This document shows, piece by piece, positions 27,293 through 35,821 of a stretch of 64,000 nucleotides of DNA; the first letter of the stretch is position 1; the number at the start of each line of letters is the position of its first letter. The translations under genes and the position numbers were made by a program. Source of the stretch: Verrucomicrobiaceae bacterium UBA2429 (GTDB taxonomy: Bacteria > Verrucomicrobiota > Verrucomicrobiia > Verrucomicrobiales > Verrucomicrobiaceae); assembly GCA_002343505.1 (NCBI GenBank), contig DDQZ01000094.1, forward strand, positions 2,295 through 66,294, written 5' to 3'. Under the pieces are notes generated by a model. That model searched no databases. It had not been told where the DNA came from and was given only the letters and a program-made list of their open reading frames with translations.

Positions 27293-28231
27293 TCACAAGA
27301 CGCTCTTGCCTTTGGCGGTGATTTCCTCCAGCCATGCGCGGGCGGTGCGGCTGACGCGGCCGGCGTCCAGGCCGGTGAGAAGGCCGGATTCGGAGGGAAG
27401 AACACGCACCCCTTCCTGCGGCGGCGCCCACAGGGCGGGGTCGGTGGGGCCGAACAGCAGCAGGCAGGGCAGGCCGCAGGCGGCGGCGAGGTGGGAGATG
27501 CCGCTGTCGTGCCCCAGAAAGGCGGCGCAGCGGGCCAGCCTGCCGGCGAGCTCGGTGAGCGGCAGCATGTGCCAGCGCTCCTCGCCGGCGGGGATCTGCT
27601 GAATGAGGCCGCGCGCCTCCTCGGCCTCGCCGGTGATGAAGACGACGCGCAGCTCCGGGCGCGCGGCGCGCAGCTCCGCGGCCACATGAAGCCAGCGCTC
27701 CAGCGGCCAGTTTTTTTTCTCCGAGCCGCTGCCGGGGTGGATGGCGATGAGCGGCAGGGAGTGTTCAGACACCTCCGGCCCGGGAAAAAAAGGCCGCCGC
27801 CAGCCGGGCTCGTCGGCGAAGATGGCGAGGCGCTCCAGCGGCCTGGCCAGTTGCAGCGCGGCATGACCCTGGCCGGGGCGGACCTGGTGGGGGCACTCGA
27901 TGAGCGTTTTGACTCCGGCGCGGGCCAGGTTGTCACGGAAGACGCCGTCGGGGTCGAAAAGGTAGCTGACGACCATGTTGAACCCGCGCAGGTAGTCCGC
28001 GAGCGCCTCCTCCACCTCCGCGCCTTTGGCAAACAGCCGCGCCATGCCGCCATGCTCCAGGGCGCGCGTGGAGGCGGCCAGTCCCGCCTTGACCGCCAGG
28101 GAGGCGATGCCCGGATAGCCAAGCACCTCGATTTGGCACTGCGGCAGACTTTCCCCCAGCAGTCTCAGGGCGGGCATGGTGAGGATGAAATCCCCCACCG
28201 CTCCGCCGCGGATGACGAGCACGCGCGCCAT
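27293..28231 (-). CDS. Glycosyltransferase family 9 (heptosyltransferase-like)
   Basis: 312 residues with the GT9 hallmarks: N-terminal VIRGGAVGDFILTMPALRLL, middle IAIHPGSGSEKKNWPLERW, and C-terminal FLGHDSGISHLAAACGLP followed by LLFGPTDPALWAP. GT9 enzymes such as WaaC/WaaF add heptose to the lipopolysaccharide inner core from ADP-heptose. With lipid A genes in this window an LPS role is plausible, but the acceptor is unknown. Start at 28231 is set by the family N-terminus (MARVLVIRGG); the longer upstream frame overlaps the membrane-protein gene. Confidence 0.88.
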   Translation of the reverse strand: MARVLVIRGGAVGDFILTMPALRLLGESLPQCQIEVLGYPGIASLAVKAGLAASTRALEHGGMARLFAKGAEVEEALADYLRGFNMVVSYLFDPDGVFRDNLARAGVKTLIECPHQVRPGQGHAALQLARPLERLAIFADEPGWRRPFFPGPEVSEHSLPLIAIHPGSGSEKKNWPLERWLHVAAELRAARPELRVVFITGEAEEARGLIQQIPAGEERWHMLPLTELAGRLARCAAFLGHDSGISHLAAACGLPCLLLFGPTDPALWAPPQEGVRVLPSESGLLTGLDAGRVSRTARAWLEEITAKGKSVL

Positions 28232-28242
28232 CGAATCCGTCC

Positions 28243-28833
28243 TCAGTAAGTGGTCAGCGCCAGCACGAGGAGCACGGCGCCGTAGATCATGCCGGACCAG
28301 ACGGCGGCGCTCCAGCGGGCGGGCTTCGCGAGCAGCCAGGTGATCCAGTCGCGCATGAGAAAGGGCATGCCGACGAAAAACATGCCGGTGATGATCCAGG
28401 CGTAGGCCAGGACGGGGAGCAGCAGGCGCGTGGTCTGCGGCTGCAAAAACGCGGCGCACAGCACCGGCCCGGCGGCCAGCAGCATCAGGCAGCCGAGCGC
28501 GCGCACGGCGAGGAATTCCCTCACATACACCAGCACGCCAGCGAAGGCGGCGGGCACGGCCATGAGGAACCATTTACGCAGCCAGAAAAATTCGCCCATG
28601 TCCATGTGGGCCAGGCACATCATGCCCCAGAAAAAGCTGACGCTGAGAAGGACGACGCCCCACTTGTAATCACGCGGAAAGGCGCGCAGAAAAGCCTGCG
28701 CGCGCTCCGCGTTGCGCCAGGCCCAGGCGTGCTTGCCCAGCAGCAGCAGGCCGAGGGCGATGCCCGTGCCTTTGAGCGGGATGCCGCCCGTGGGTTCGAG
28801 GTGGTAGAGGTAGTCGTGCAGTTCCTTCAGCAT
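28243..28833 (-). CDS. Multi-pass membrane protein, unknown
   Basis: 196 residues with about five hydrophobic helices (for example TGIALGLLLLGK, VVLLSVSFFWGMMCL, FLMAVPAAFAGVLVYV, LLPVLAYAWIITGMFFVG, SGMIYGAVLLVLALTT). I do not recognise the family. Start at the ATG at 28833 (MLKELHDYLYHLEPT); one five codons upstream is equally possible. It ends 11 bp before the heptosyltransferase-like gene on the same strand, so a role in envelope biology is possible but not shown. Confidence 0.6.
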   Translation of the reverse strand: MLKELHDYLYHLEPTGGIPLKGTGIALGLLLLGKHAWAWRNAERAQAFLRAFPRDYKWGVVLLSVSFFWGMMCLAHMDMGEFFWLRKWFLMAVPAAFAGVLVYVREFLAVRALGCLMLLAAGPVLCAAFLQPQTTRLLLPVLAYAWIITGMFFVGMPFLMRDWITWLLAKPARWSAAVWSGMIYGAVLLVLALTTY

Positions 28834-28870
28834 GAAAAAGGCCGCCACCGTGCCGCTTTAGCGCCCTGAA

Positions 28871-29998
28871 TCAATGGCGAACATGCCCCGCTGGCAGCGC
28901 GGCCACTCGCGCCGCCGAGCCGGCCACCGCGCGCGCCAGCAGCCCCTCCGCGCCGGCCAGCGCCGCGGCGAGCTCCATCTCCGGCGGCTTGGAGGCGAAG
29001 GCCAGATCGAAGCACTCCCGCAGTGCCGGGGAGTCTTCGATGACTCCCGCGTAGGCCGCGACTGGCTTGCCCAGGCGGCGCGCCATCCGCGCCACGCCCG
29101 CGGGGCCTTTGCCGCAGAGCGTCTGCACGTCGAGCCGGCCCTCGCCGGTGATGACAAGGTCCGCCGCCGCCATGCGCGCCTCCAGCCCGCAGAGTCCGGC
29201 CACGAGTTCAAAACCGCCCGTGAGCGTGGCGCCGCAGAAGGCCATGAGCCCCCAGCCAAGCCCGCCCGCCGCGCCGGCTCCGGGAGTGTGGCGGAAATCC
29301 ACGCCGAGATCGCGCCGCGCCACATCGGCCAGACGCGCGAGTCCTTCCTCGAAGAAAGCCGCGTCACGCACGCCCTTCTGCGCGCCATAGACCGCCGTGG
29401 CCCCGGCCGGGCCGAGCAGGGGATTCTCCACATCACAGGCGGCCTGCACCGGGCAGAGCCGCAGGCGGGAGGGCAGCACGGCATGGATGCGCGGGAAATT
29501 CGACGGCAGGGGCGTGACGTCGTGTCCATCCGCGTCAAGAAACCGGAAGCCCAGCGCCTCCGCCATGCCGGCGCCGCCGTCATTGGTGGCGCTGCCGCCA
29601 AGGCCGAGCATAATCCGCCGCGCGCCGCGCTCCAGAGCGTGCCGCATCATGAGGCCGGTGCCGCGCGTGCCCGCCAGCTCCGGCTGGAGCGGCAGGTCCA
29701 GCACCTGGGCGAGGCCGCTGGCGGCGCTCATCTCCATCACCGCGCCGCCGCCTGCGGGCAGCCAGCCGTAGCGCGCGGTCCGCGGACGCCCGCGCGCGTC
29801 CTCGGTGGGGTGCTCCACCCATTCACCGCCGGTGGCAGTGATCACCGCCTCGGTCGTGCCCTCTCCGCCGTCCGCGATGGGGCACAAGTCAAACTCCGCA
29901 TCCGGCATGGACGCGGCGAGGCCCTCGCGAATGATCCGCGCCACCTGGCCGGCGGAGAGGGTTCCCTTGAATTTGTCGCAGGCGATGAGGACACGCAT
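28871..29998 (-). CDS. Glycerate kinase (GlxK/GarK family)
   Basis: 375 residues, the usual length for the type 1 glycerate kinase family: N-terminal MRVLIACDKFKGTLSA, CPIADGGEGTTEA, GLGGSATNDGGAGMAEALG and the C-terminal ITGEGRLDVQT plus GKGPAGVARMA. It phosphorylates D-glycerate to a phosphoglycerate, linking glyoxylate/glycerate or sugar-acid breakdown to glycolysis. Neighbours do not define the source of glycerate. The reading frame is intact. Confidence 0.93.
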   Translation of the reverse strand: MRVLIACDKFKGTLSAGQVARIIREGLAASMPDAEFDLCPIADGGEGTTEAVITATGGEWVEHPTEDARGRPRTARYGWLPAGGGAVMEMSAASGLAQVLDLPLQPELAGTRGTGLMMRHALERGARRIMLGLGGSATNDGGAGMAEALGFRFLDADGHDVTPLPSNFPRIHAVLPSRLRLCPVQAACDVENPLLGPAGATAVYGAQKGVRDAAFFEEGLARLADVARRDLGVDFRHTPGAGAAGGLGWGLMAFCGATLTGGFELVAGLCGLEARMAAADLVITGEGRLDVQTLCGKGPAGVARMARRLGKPVAAYAGVIEDSPALRECFDLAFASKPPEMELAAALAGAEGLLARAVAGSAARVAALPAGHVRH

Positions 29999-30046
29999 GA
30001 ACGCCGCATATCAGCAGCCACCCGGCCGGACAACGGGAAAGTTGGG

Positions 30047-30181
30047 GGGCGCGGAATGCGGATTGCGGAATGTGGATTTGAAGTCCCGTTCCCCATCCAT
30101 GCCAGCGTCAATGGCCGATGGCCCGCTCATTCACCCGCCAACCGCCCATTCCACATTCTGAAATCCGCAATCCAACATCCC
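30047..30181. repeat. Imperfect inverted repeat of short stuttered units
   Basis: The left part contains GCGGATTGCGGAATGTGGAT and the right part ATTCCACATTCTGAAATCCGC; the right arm's complement, GGATTGCGG...AATGTGGAAT, matches the left arm with a short insertion. This is the kind of short palindromic intergenic repeat common in Planctomycetes and Verrucomicrobia, whose chance translations give IRNP/AECGF-like strings. No gene is supported inside it. Confidence 0.6.
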
Positions 30182-30183
30182 TC

Positions 30184-31473
30184 TCAGCCCTCCACCGGAG
30201 GCGGCAGCAGGTCTCCGAGGATGGCGCGGATGTGGCGGCGCTCGCTGGCGCCGAGATGATCGTGGCGCCCGCTGGTGTCGGCGCCGTCAAGCACGGCGGC
30301 GAGCCGGGCCAGCACGCGCTGCTTCAAAGGAGGGCTGAGGTGCTCGAAGGTGAGGGAATGGATCATGTAGCTGCAGCGGTATTTGAAGAGGCGGGTATGG
30401 AGCTGGAAGTCGCGCAGGGAGCGGCCGTCGGCGTTGCGGCGCGCTTTTTTCAGGAAGGCGGCCTGGAAGGCGCCGTCGCCCTCGATGCCGCCCTCGGGCA
30501 GCGGGGCCTCGTCTTTGAACAGCAGCGCGTCGAGCACGTCCTCGGCGCAGTGCTCGATGATTCGCAAGGCGGTGCCGATGGGTTCTTCGAGCACGGGCTC
30601 CCCAAGCTCGCGCTGGAGGCTGGTCTGCATGTGCATGGCGCGCAGGGAGCCGTGATTGGCCTTGGTGAGGGTGTTTTGCACACCGGTCTGGTGCTCCAGC
30701 ACCATGAGGGCGATGATGTCACTCGTCGCGCGGGGATAGGCGGAGGTGTCGAAGAATGCGGTGAGGCTGGTGACATTAGCGCCTTTTTCCACCGGCATGT
30801 CGCAGGAATTGCCGGGCAGCTCGGTGGCGGTGACATTGCCGCGGTGGTGGGAGTCGCCATGGCGTCCGGTGACATACCAGCCGCCCCAGCGGCTCTCAAA
30901 GGGCGTGGTGCTGTCCACCACGGTGCTGCCCTGGCTCATGATGGGGTGGCCTTCGGGGCCGGGGAAGACGGAGCGCACCAGCACGCCGGGCACACCGGGT
31001 GAGAAGACGCCGCCGTGGCAGCTCAGGCAGCTCGCGTCGCGCTGAAAGTGGAGCGGCTGCTTTTCATCCACATAAGGGTCGAGCAGGTAAAAGACGGGGC
31101 CGAGCCGCGGATCCAAGGCGGCCACCTCGATGGAGCCGCCCAGGCAGTAGCCGATGTAGGCCTCGTCGCCGAAATACACGACACGCGGAGTCTGCGGATG
31201 GATGCGGTCGTTTTGTTTGCTGGTCTTGGAGAAGACCATGACCTGGGACTCCTCCGGGATCTGCAGATGGCGCAGGAGGTCCCGCAGCACGGTCCAGGCG
31301 TCGGTGCGGTCCACATCGGCCTTGCCTTCGCGCATGAGCTTTTCCAGCCTCTGGGCGGCGTCGCGCGGCTGGGTCTGCGAGTAAAAGATGGGAGCCTGCT
31401 CATAAGGATCCTCCGCGCGCAGGCACAGCAGCGGCGGCAGGGCGAGGCAGAGGAAAAGGGCGTGGAGTTTCAT
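30184..31473 (-). CDS. Secreted c-type haem protein under NsrR-type control
   Basis: 429 residues with a signal peptide (MKLHALFLCLALPPLLCLRA) and a single haem motif CLSCHG (C149, C152, H153). Other conserved-looking parts are VYFGDEAYIGYCLGG, EKQPLHFQRDASC, RWGGWYVTGRHG and MVLEHQTGVQNTLT. I do not know a named family; the architecture suggests an extracytoplasmic monohaem cytochrome. Its ATG overlaps the stop of the regulator gene by 4 bp (ATGA), so they are translationally coupled, which suggests regulation by nitric oxide or a related signal and perhaps a role in nitrogen-oxide or oxidative stress handling. Confidence 0.75.
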   Translation of the reverse strand: MKLHALFLCLALPPLLCLRAEDPYEQAPIFYSQTQPRDAAQRLEKLMREGKADVDRTDAWTVLRDLLRHLQIPEESQVMVFSKTSKQNDRIHPQTPRVVYFGDEAYIGYCLGGSIEVAALDPRLGPVFYLLDPYVDEKQPLHFQRDASCLSCHGGVFSPGVPGVLVRSVFPGPEGHPIMSQGSTVVDSTTPFESRWGGWYVTGRHGDSHHRGNVTATELPGNSCDMPVEKGANVTSLTAFFDTSAYPRATSDIIALMVLEHQTGVQNTLTKANHGSLRAMHMQTSLQRELGEPVLEEPIGTALRIIEHCAEDVLDALLFKDEAPLPEGGIEGDGAFQAAFLKKARRNADGRSLRDFQLHTRLFKYRCSYMIHSLTFEHLSPPLKQRVLARLAAVLDGADTSGRHDHLGASERRHIRAILGDLLPPPVEG

Positions 31474-31904
31474 GACAGCAGGACGGAGTTCATCCGCGCG
31501 CCAGGCGGGCCGCAGACCAGGTCGCGCAGCGTATGGGCGTCGAGAGAGGCATAAAAGCTCTCCATGGCGCCGGCCAGCAGGCCCTTCAATCGGCAGTGGC
31601 CGTTGATGCGGCAGGCGTTGCGGGCGGTGTCGAAGCACTCGACGATGGGCGGGCTGCCCTCGGTGCGGCGCAGCAGCAGGCCCACGCGGATCTGCTCAGC
31701 CGGCATCGCCAGAGTGATGCCGCCGCCGCGTCCGCGCCGGGTCTCCAGATAGCCGAGCTTGGCCAGGTGGTTGACGACTTTGACAAGGTGATTGCGCGAG
31801 ATGTCATAGGCCTCCGCCACCTCGCTCAGATTGAACGGGGCGTCCTTCAAGGCGGCGAACATCATCACCCGCAGGGCATAATCACTGAACAGACTCAGGC
31901 GCAT
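31470..31904 (-). CDS. nsrR: Rrf2 family regulator, NsrR-like
   Basis: 144 residues. An N-terminal winged helix (SLFSDYALRVMMFAALKD; EVAEAYDISRNHLVKVVNHL; RRGRGGGITLAMP) is followed by the three cysteines C90-x7-C98-x5-C104, the spacing of the [Fe-S] ligands in NsrR. NsrR senses nitric oxide through its cluster and represses detoxification genes. The start at 31904 (MRLSLFSDYALR) is the family N-terminus; 12 codons of open frame lie upstream. It is the first gene of an operon with the cytochrome and may repress its own transcription. Confidence 0.85.
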   Translation of the reverse strand: MRLSLFSDYALRVMMFAALKDAPFNLSEVAEAYDISRNHLVKVVNHLAKLGYLETRRGRGGGITLAMPAEQIRVGLLLRRTEGSPPIVECFDTARNACRINGHCRLKGLLAGAMESFYASLDAHTLRDLVCGPPGARMNSVLLS

Positions 31905-32015
31905 GGGGAGATCAACGCGGGCCGGGTTCCAAATCTGCATTCGCGATGCAACAATCCATGCGCGTATTTTGCGCGGCCCGTTTCCTCCCTTGGCGCCGCT
32001 GCGCCGTTCCCGAGC

Positions 32016-33356
32016 TCATGCACGGGAGCTTTCGGCGCGGTGGTGGAGGGTCAGGGCGCTGAAGACGATGGCCAGCAGGCAGCATGCGCACATGGCGGCG
32101 ATGACACCGCTCCAGCCCCAGTGGTCGGCGAGCCAGCCGACGCCGGTGCCGGCGATGGCGCTCCCGAAGACGTAACCGAAAAATCCGGTGAAGCCCGCGG
32201 CGGTCCCGGCGGCCTTTTTCGGCACCATGTCAAGGGCCTGCAATCCGATGAGCATGACCGGGCCGTAGATGAAAAAGCCGATGGTGATGAGCGCGGCGAT
32301 GTCCACCCACAAAGGCCCCTGGCGGTTCAGCCCGTAAACGACAAGGCCGAGCAGGGTGGGGATCATGAAAAGGATGGTGGCCGGAGCGCGCCGGGAGCGG
32401 AAGACCTTGTCCGAGACCCAGCCGCAAAGAATGGTGCCGGGAACGGCGGCCCACTCAAAGCAGACCCATGCGGCGGTGGACTCCTTGAAGCTGAAATTCT
32501 TCGCTGTCTGCATGTAGGTGGGGATCCAGTCCACGACACCGTAGCGGACGAAATAGACAAACGCGTTCGCCACGGCGATGGCCCAGAGCAGCTTGTTGTT
32601 GAAGACGTGGCCGAAGAAGATTTCGCGAAAAGTGAAAGTGCGCTCGTGCTCGTGGCTGTAGTCGGGCGGGTAGTCGTTTTTATGCTCCTCGATGGGCGGC
32701 AGTCCGCAGCTCTGGGGCGTGTCACGCATGAGGACGAGGGCGAGCAGGGCGATGGCAGCGGCCACGAGGGCGTTGAAGTAAAATTTGGCGCCCCAGTCAC
32801 CGAAAATCATGACACCCCAGAGCGCGATGACGGCCACGAGCGCCCCGCCGACGTTGTGCGCCACATTCCAGACGGAGACGGCGCGCCCGCGCTCGCGCGT
32901 GCTGAACCAGTGGACCATCGTCTTGCCGCAGGGCGCCCAGCCCATGCCGTTCACCCAGCCGTTGAGCGTCTGGAGCGTGATCATGAGCGTCAAGGATGCA
33001 TAGACCTCGCGCACCAGGCCGAAGACCGCGAGGATGGCGCAGGCCAGCAGCAGGCCGAGAGGCATGAAGAAGCGCGGGTTGCTTTTGTCGGACACGCTGC
33101 CCATGAGGAACTTCGAGAAGCCGTAGGCGATGCTCAGCCCGGTCATGGCGGTGCCCAGCTCCGCCTTGGTGTACTGGGGGTAGTGCTGGAGAATGTCGGG
33201 GATGGCCAGGGAGAAGTTTTTTCTCACCAAATAGTAACCGGCGTAGCCGATGAAGATGCCGGCGAACACCCGGCGCCGCAGCCGGCTGTATTCCGAGTCA
33301 ATGCGGCCGGCCGGCAGGCGCTCGACGTGCGGGGAGGGTTTTAAAATGGAAATCAT
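32016..33356 (-). CDS. MFS organophosphate:phosphate antiporter (GlpT/UhpT-like)
   Basis: 446 residues, about 12 membrane helices. The N-terminal part FIGYAGYYLVRKNFSLAIPD, FLMGSVSDKSNPR and WVNGMGWAPCGKTMVHWFS match the organophosphate:Pi antiporter family that takes up glycerol-3-phosphate or hexose-6-phosphate in exchange for phosphate. The central loop is cytoplasmic and charged (IEEHKNDYPPDYSHEHERTF). Start chosen at 33356; a longer open frame starts 13 codons earlier. Which sugar phosphate it carries is not determined; GlpT is the closest resemblance. Confidence 0.88.
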   Translation of the reverse strand: MISILKPSPHVERLPAGRIDSEYSRLRRRVFAGIFIGYAGYYLVRKNFSLAIPDILQHYPQYTKAELGTAMTGLSIAYGFSKFLMGSVSDKSNPRFFMPLGLLLACAILAVFGLVREVYASLTLMITLQTLNGWVNGMGWAPCGKTMVHWFSTRERGRAVSVWNVAHNVGGALVAVIALWGVMIFGDWGAKFYFNALVAAAIALLALVLMRDTPQSCGLPPIEEHKNDYPPDYSHEHERTFTFREIFFGHVFNNKLLWAIAVANAFVYFVRYGVVDWIPTYMQTAKNFSFKESTAAWVCFEWAAVPGTILCGWVSDKVFRSRRAPATILFMIPTLLGLVVYGLNRQGPLWVDIAALITIGFFIYGPVMLIGLQALDMVPKKAAGTAAGFTGFFGYVFGSAIAGTGVGWLADHWGWSGVIAAMCACCLLAIVFSALTLHHRAESSRA

Positions 33357-33493
33357 CGGGAGGCGATGCTGGATGAAGCCGGCAAGAACGGTCAAGACTC
33401 TTCCTTCAGGGAAGCGGGGCGCGTCCCGGACCGGCCTTGCCGGATCGAGGCCTTATCCGCGTGTGTCGCCGGCAGCGCGCGACGCCAGCCGGA

Positions 33494-34264
33494 TCACTTC
33501 GCCTTTTTGCCCTTCGCTTTGGGGGTCTTCACCTCGATGATCTGCGCGTCACTGGGAACGGGGTGGTTGGCGAAGTCAATCACACCGCCTTCGGGCAGTT
33601 CCTTGAGCAGCACGTCCTTGATCTGGACCGTCATCGCCGGGCCGCGGTGGATTTGAAAGGCGAGCAGTCCCTCCAACGAGCGCTTGCCCTCGTCAAAGTC
33701 GAGCAGGTCCACCGTCACCTTGCCGTCGAGCTTGTGAACGAGGTGGTTTCCCTTCGCAATGACGGTGTACTCATGCCACTCGGCCACATCTGCCTGCACG
33801 GGATCCTGCTCGGAGGCCAGCCATTTGACGCCCGAAGGGTCCACGACGACGCCCTGGCCGTTTTGAGCGATGATGCCGCGCCCGCGCTCCTCGTACATCA
33901 TGGCGTTGTTCGGCGCGGCGGGATGCACGTCGCACTGGTAGCCGCCGATGGACCACCTGCCGTTCTCAGGCAGCTCCTTGCTGCGGTATTGAATGCCGGT
34001 GTTGTTGCCGGTGACCTTGATCTTCGCGCGCAGCTCGAAGTTTTTCAGCACGCCGCCGCGCCAGATGAGGAACTGGTTGTAGCTCAGATGATCGGGGCCG
34101 TTTGTCTTGCCGGTGATGCAGCCGTCCTGCACGCTCCACAGCTCCGGATTGCCGTCCCAGCCGGCGAGGTCTTTGCCGTTAAACAGGGATTTAAAGCCTT
34201 CCTCCTGCGCATGGGCGGCGGTGAGAAGGCAGAGGGCGGTGACGAGGATGTCGAGGTTTTTCAT
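33494..34264 (-). CDS. Secreted DUF1080 (3-keto-disaccharide hydrolase-like) protein
   Basis: 256 residues with a signal peptide (MKNLDILVTALCLLTAAHA) set by the ATG at 34264. The concanavalin-like DUF1080 domain shows GFKSLFNGKDLAGWDGNPE, NFELRAKIKVTGNNTGIQYRSK with GGYQCDV, and WHEYTVIAKGN. The family is very abundant in Planctomycetes and Verrucomicrobia; some members cleave 3-keto-glycosides. A Lys-rich tail (KTPKAKGKKAK) ends it. It is 42 bp downstream of the sulfatase on the same strand, so a joint polysaccharide role is likely. Confidence 0.88.
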   Translation of the reverse strand: MKNLDILVTALCLLTAAHAQEEGFKSLFNGKDLAGWDGNPELWSVQDGCITGKTNGPDHLSYNQFLIWRGGVLKNFELRAKIKVTGNNTGIQYRSKELPENGRWSIGGYQCDVHPAAPNNAMMYEERGRGIIAQNGQGVVVDPSGVKWLASEQDPVQADVAEWHEYTVIAKGNHLVHKLDGKVTVDLLDFDEGKRSLEGLLAFQIHRGPAMTVQIKDVLLKELPEGGVIDFANHPVPSDAQIIEVKTPKAKGKKAK

Positions 34265-34306
34265 GATGTGGAAACGGGGTGGGTTTGAGCGGATCAAAAG
34301 CGGGGC

Positions 34307-35728
34307 TTACTTCCACTCGCCGGGAGCGTCTGTCCATTGGGTGAGCACCTGGCGCCCGGTGACGGGCCACCAGTCCTGCAGGCGCCGGGCGAGGCGGGCG
34401 ACGACCTCAGGGTTGTCTTTGGCGAGGTTTTTATCCTCATGCGGATCAGCCAGCAGATCAAAGAGCTGCGGGCGCTTTTCCGTGCGCGGATGGCTGCCGG
34501 CGTAGCGGTCGAGCCTGCCGTCGTAGGTCAGCAGCAGCTTCCATTTCCCCTCAACCACCCAGCGGTAGAGCAGGGTTGCCTCGGGCTTGTCAATGTCCGC
34601 CACGTCATGGGCGAAGGTTTCGCCGAAACACTCGGTGCGCGGGCTTGCGGCTCCGGATTTGAGCACGGGCAGCAGGTTGATGCCGGGCAGTTGCTCCGGG
34701 ATGGGTGCTCCGGCGGCGGCGAGGGCGGTGGGCATCATGTCAATGCTGGAGCAGAGCTGCTCCCCCCTCATGCCTGGCTGGATGACGCCCGGCCAGCTGA
34801 ACATGATGGGCTGGCGCGTGCCGCCCTCGTTGGCGGACTGTTTCGAGCGCGGTGCGTAGCCGGGATTGTCAGCGCTCTGAATCCAGCCGTTGTCGGCCAC
34901 ATAGACGAAGAGGGTGTTTTCCAGCAGCCCCTTCTGCTCGATGCGGTCCATGAGCTGGCCGCACGTCTCGTCAAACCACTCCACCATGGCGTAATACCGC
35001 GCCACAAAGTCAGACTCGATGCCCTTGGCCTTGTATTTCTGGAAAAGCCGGTCCGGCGGCGTGTGCGGCGTGTGCGGCATGAAGGGCGCGTACCAGATGA
35101 AGAAGGGCTTTTTCTCCGCGAGCGCGTGGTCAATGAACTCAAACACCGGCTCCATCCCCTCGCGCCCGATCTTCAGGCCGTCATCGCCATGCCTGCCGCC
35201 GGGCTGGGGAAAGCCGCGCGTCATGCCGTGGGTGAAGCCGCCGCGCTGGTGGCCGCCCTCCCACCATTTCCCGGACTGGTGGCTGAGATATCCCTGCGCG
35301 CCGAGCAGCTTCGCCAGCGAGGGCTGCGAGTCCATGCGGGCGATCAGCTTCTCCCGCAGCGCCTTGTATTCCACCGTCTCCGCCCCGGGGCCTTTGCCCT
35401 TGCCTTTGGCCTTGCCCTTGGCCGGGGCGTTCGTCTCCAGCGGGGCCGGGTCATTGCCGCTGACCTTGTGCTGGTGGGCGTACATGCCGCTGGCAAAGGT
35501 GGCGAGCGCCGGACGGCACAGCGCGGTGGGCACATATCCGCGGGTGAAGACGGCGCTGCGCGCGGCGAGCTTGTCCAGGTTCGGCGTCTCGATCTGCTTG
35601 TGCCCCATGAAGCCGTAGTCGGTCCACGCGTGGTCGTCGGAGATGATATAGACGATGTTCGGCGCGGCGTGGGAGCACGCGGCAAAGAGGAGGGCGGGGA
35701 GGAGGAGACGAAAAAGGCGGGGCGTCAT
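34307..35728 (-). CDS. Secreted sulfatase
   Basis: 473 residues from the ATG at 35728, which opens a signal peptide (MTPRLFRLLLPALLFAACSHA). IVYIISDDHAWTDYGFMGH provides Ca-binding Asp. The formylglycine position is Cys71 in CRPALATFASG, a C-x-P-A variant of the C-x-P-S-R motif that occurs in the family and in anaerobic-type maturation substrates. A Lys/Gly-rich insertion (AKGKAKGKGKG near residue 125) interrupts the N-terminal half. Substrate is unknown; it forms a likely operon with the DUF1080 gene. Confidence 0.9.
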   Translation of the reverse strand: MTPRLFRLLLPALLFAACSHAAPNIVYIISDDHAWTDYGFMGHKQIETPNLDKLAARSAVFTRGYVPTALCRPALATFASGMYAHQHKVSGNDPAPLETNAPAKGKAKGKGKGPGAETVEYKALREKLIARMDSQPSLAKLLGAQGYLSHQSGKWWEGGHQRGGFTHGMTRGFPQPGGRHGDDGLKIGREGMEPVFEFIDHALAEKKPFFIWYAPFMPHTPHTPPDRLFQKYKAKGIESDFVARYYAMVEWFDETCGQLMDRIEQKGLLENTLFVYVADNGWIQSADNPGYAPRSKQSANEGGTRQPIMFSWPGVIQPGMRGEQLCSSIDMMPTALAAAGAPIPEQLPGINLLPVLKSGAASPRTECFGETFAHDVADIDKPEATLLYRWVVEGKWKLLLTYDGRLDRYAGSHPRTEKRPQLFDLLADPHEDKNLAKDNPEVVARLARRLQDWWPVTGRQVLTQWTDAPGEWK

Positions 35729-35821
35729 GGGACGGATGCGGTGCGCGCAAGACAACGCCCGCGCCGCTGCCCGTCTCACCGGCAAAAAATGTGTCGCATC
35801 CGGCAAGCGGCCTGCGCGGAC

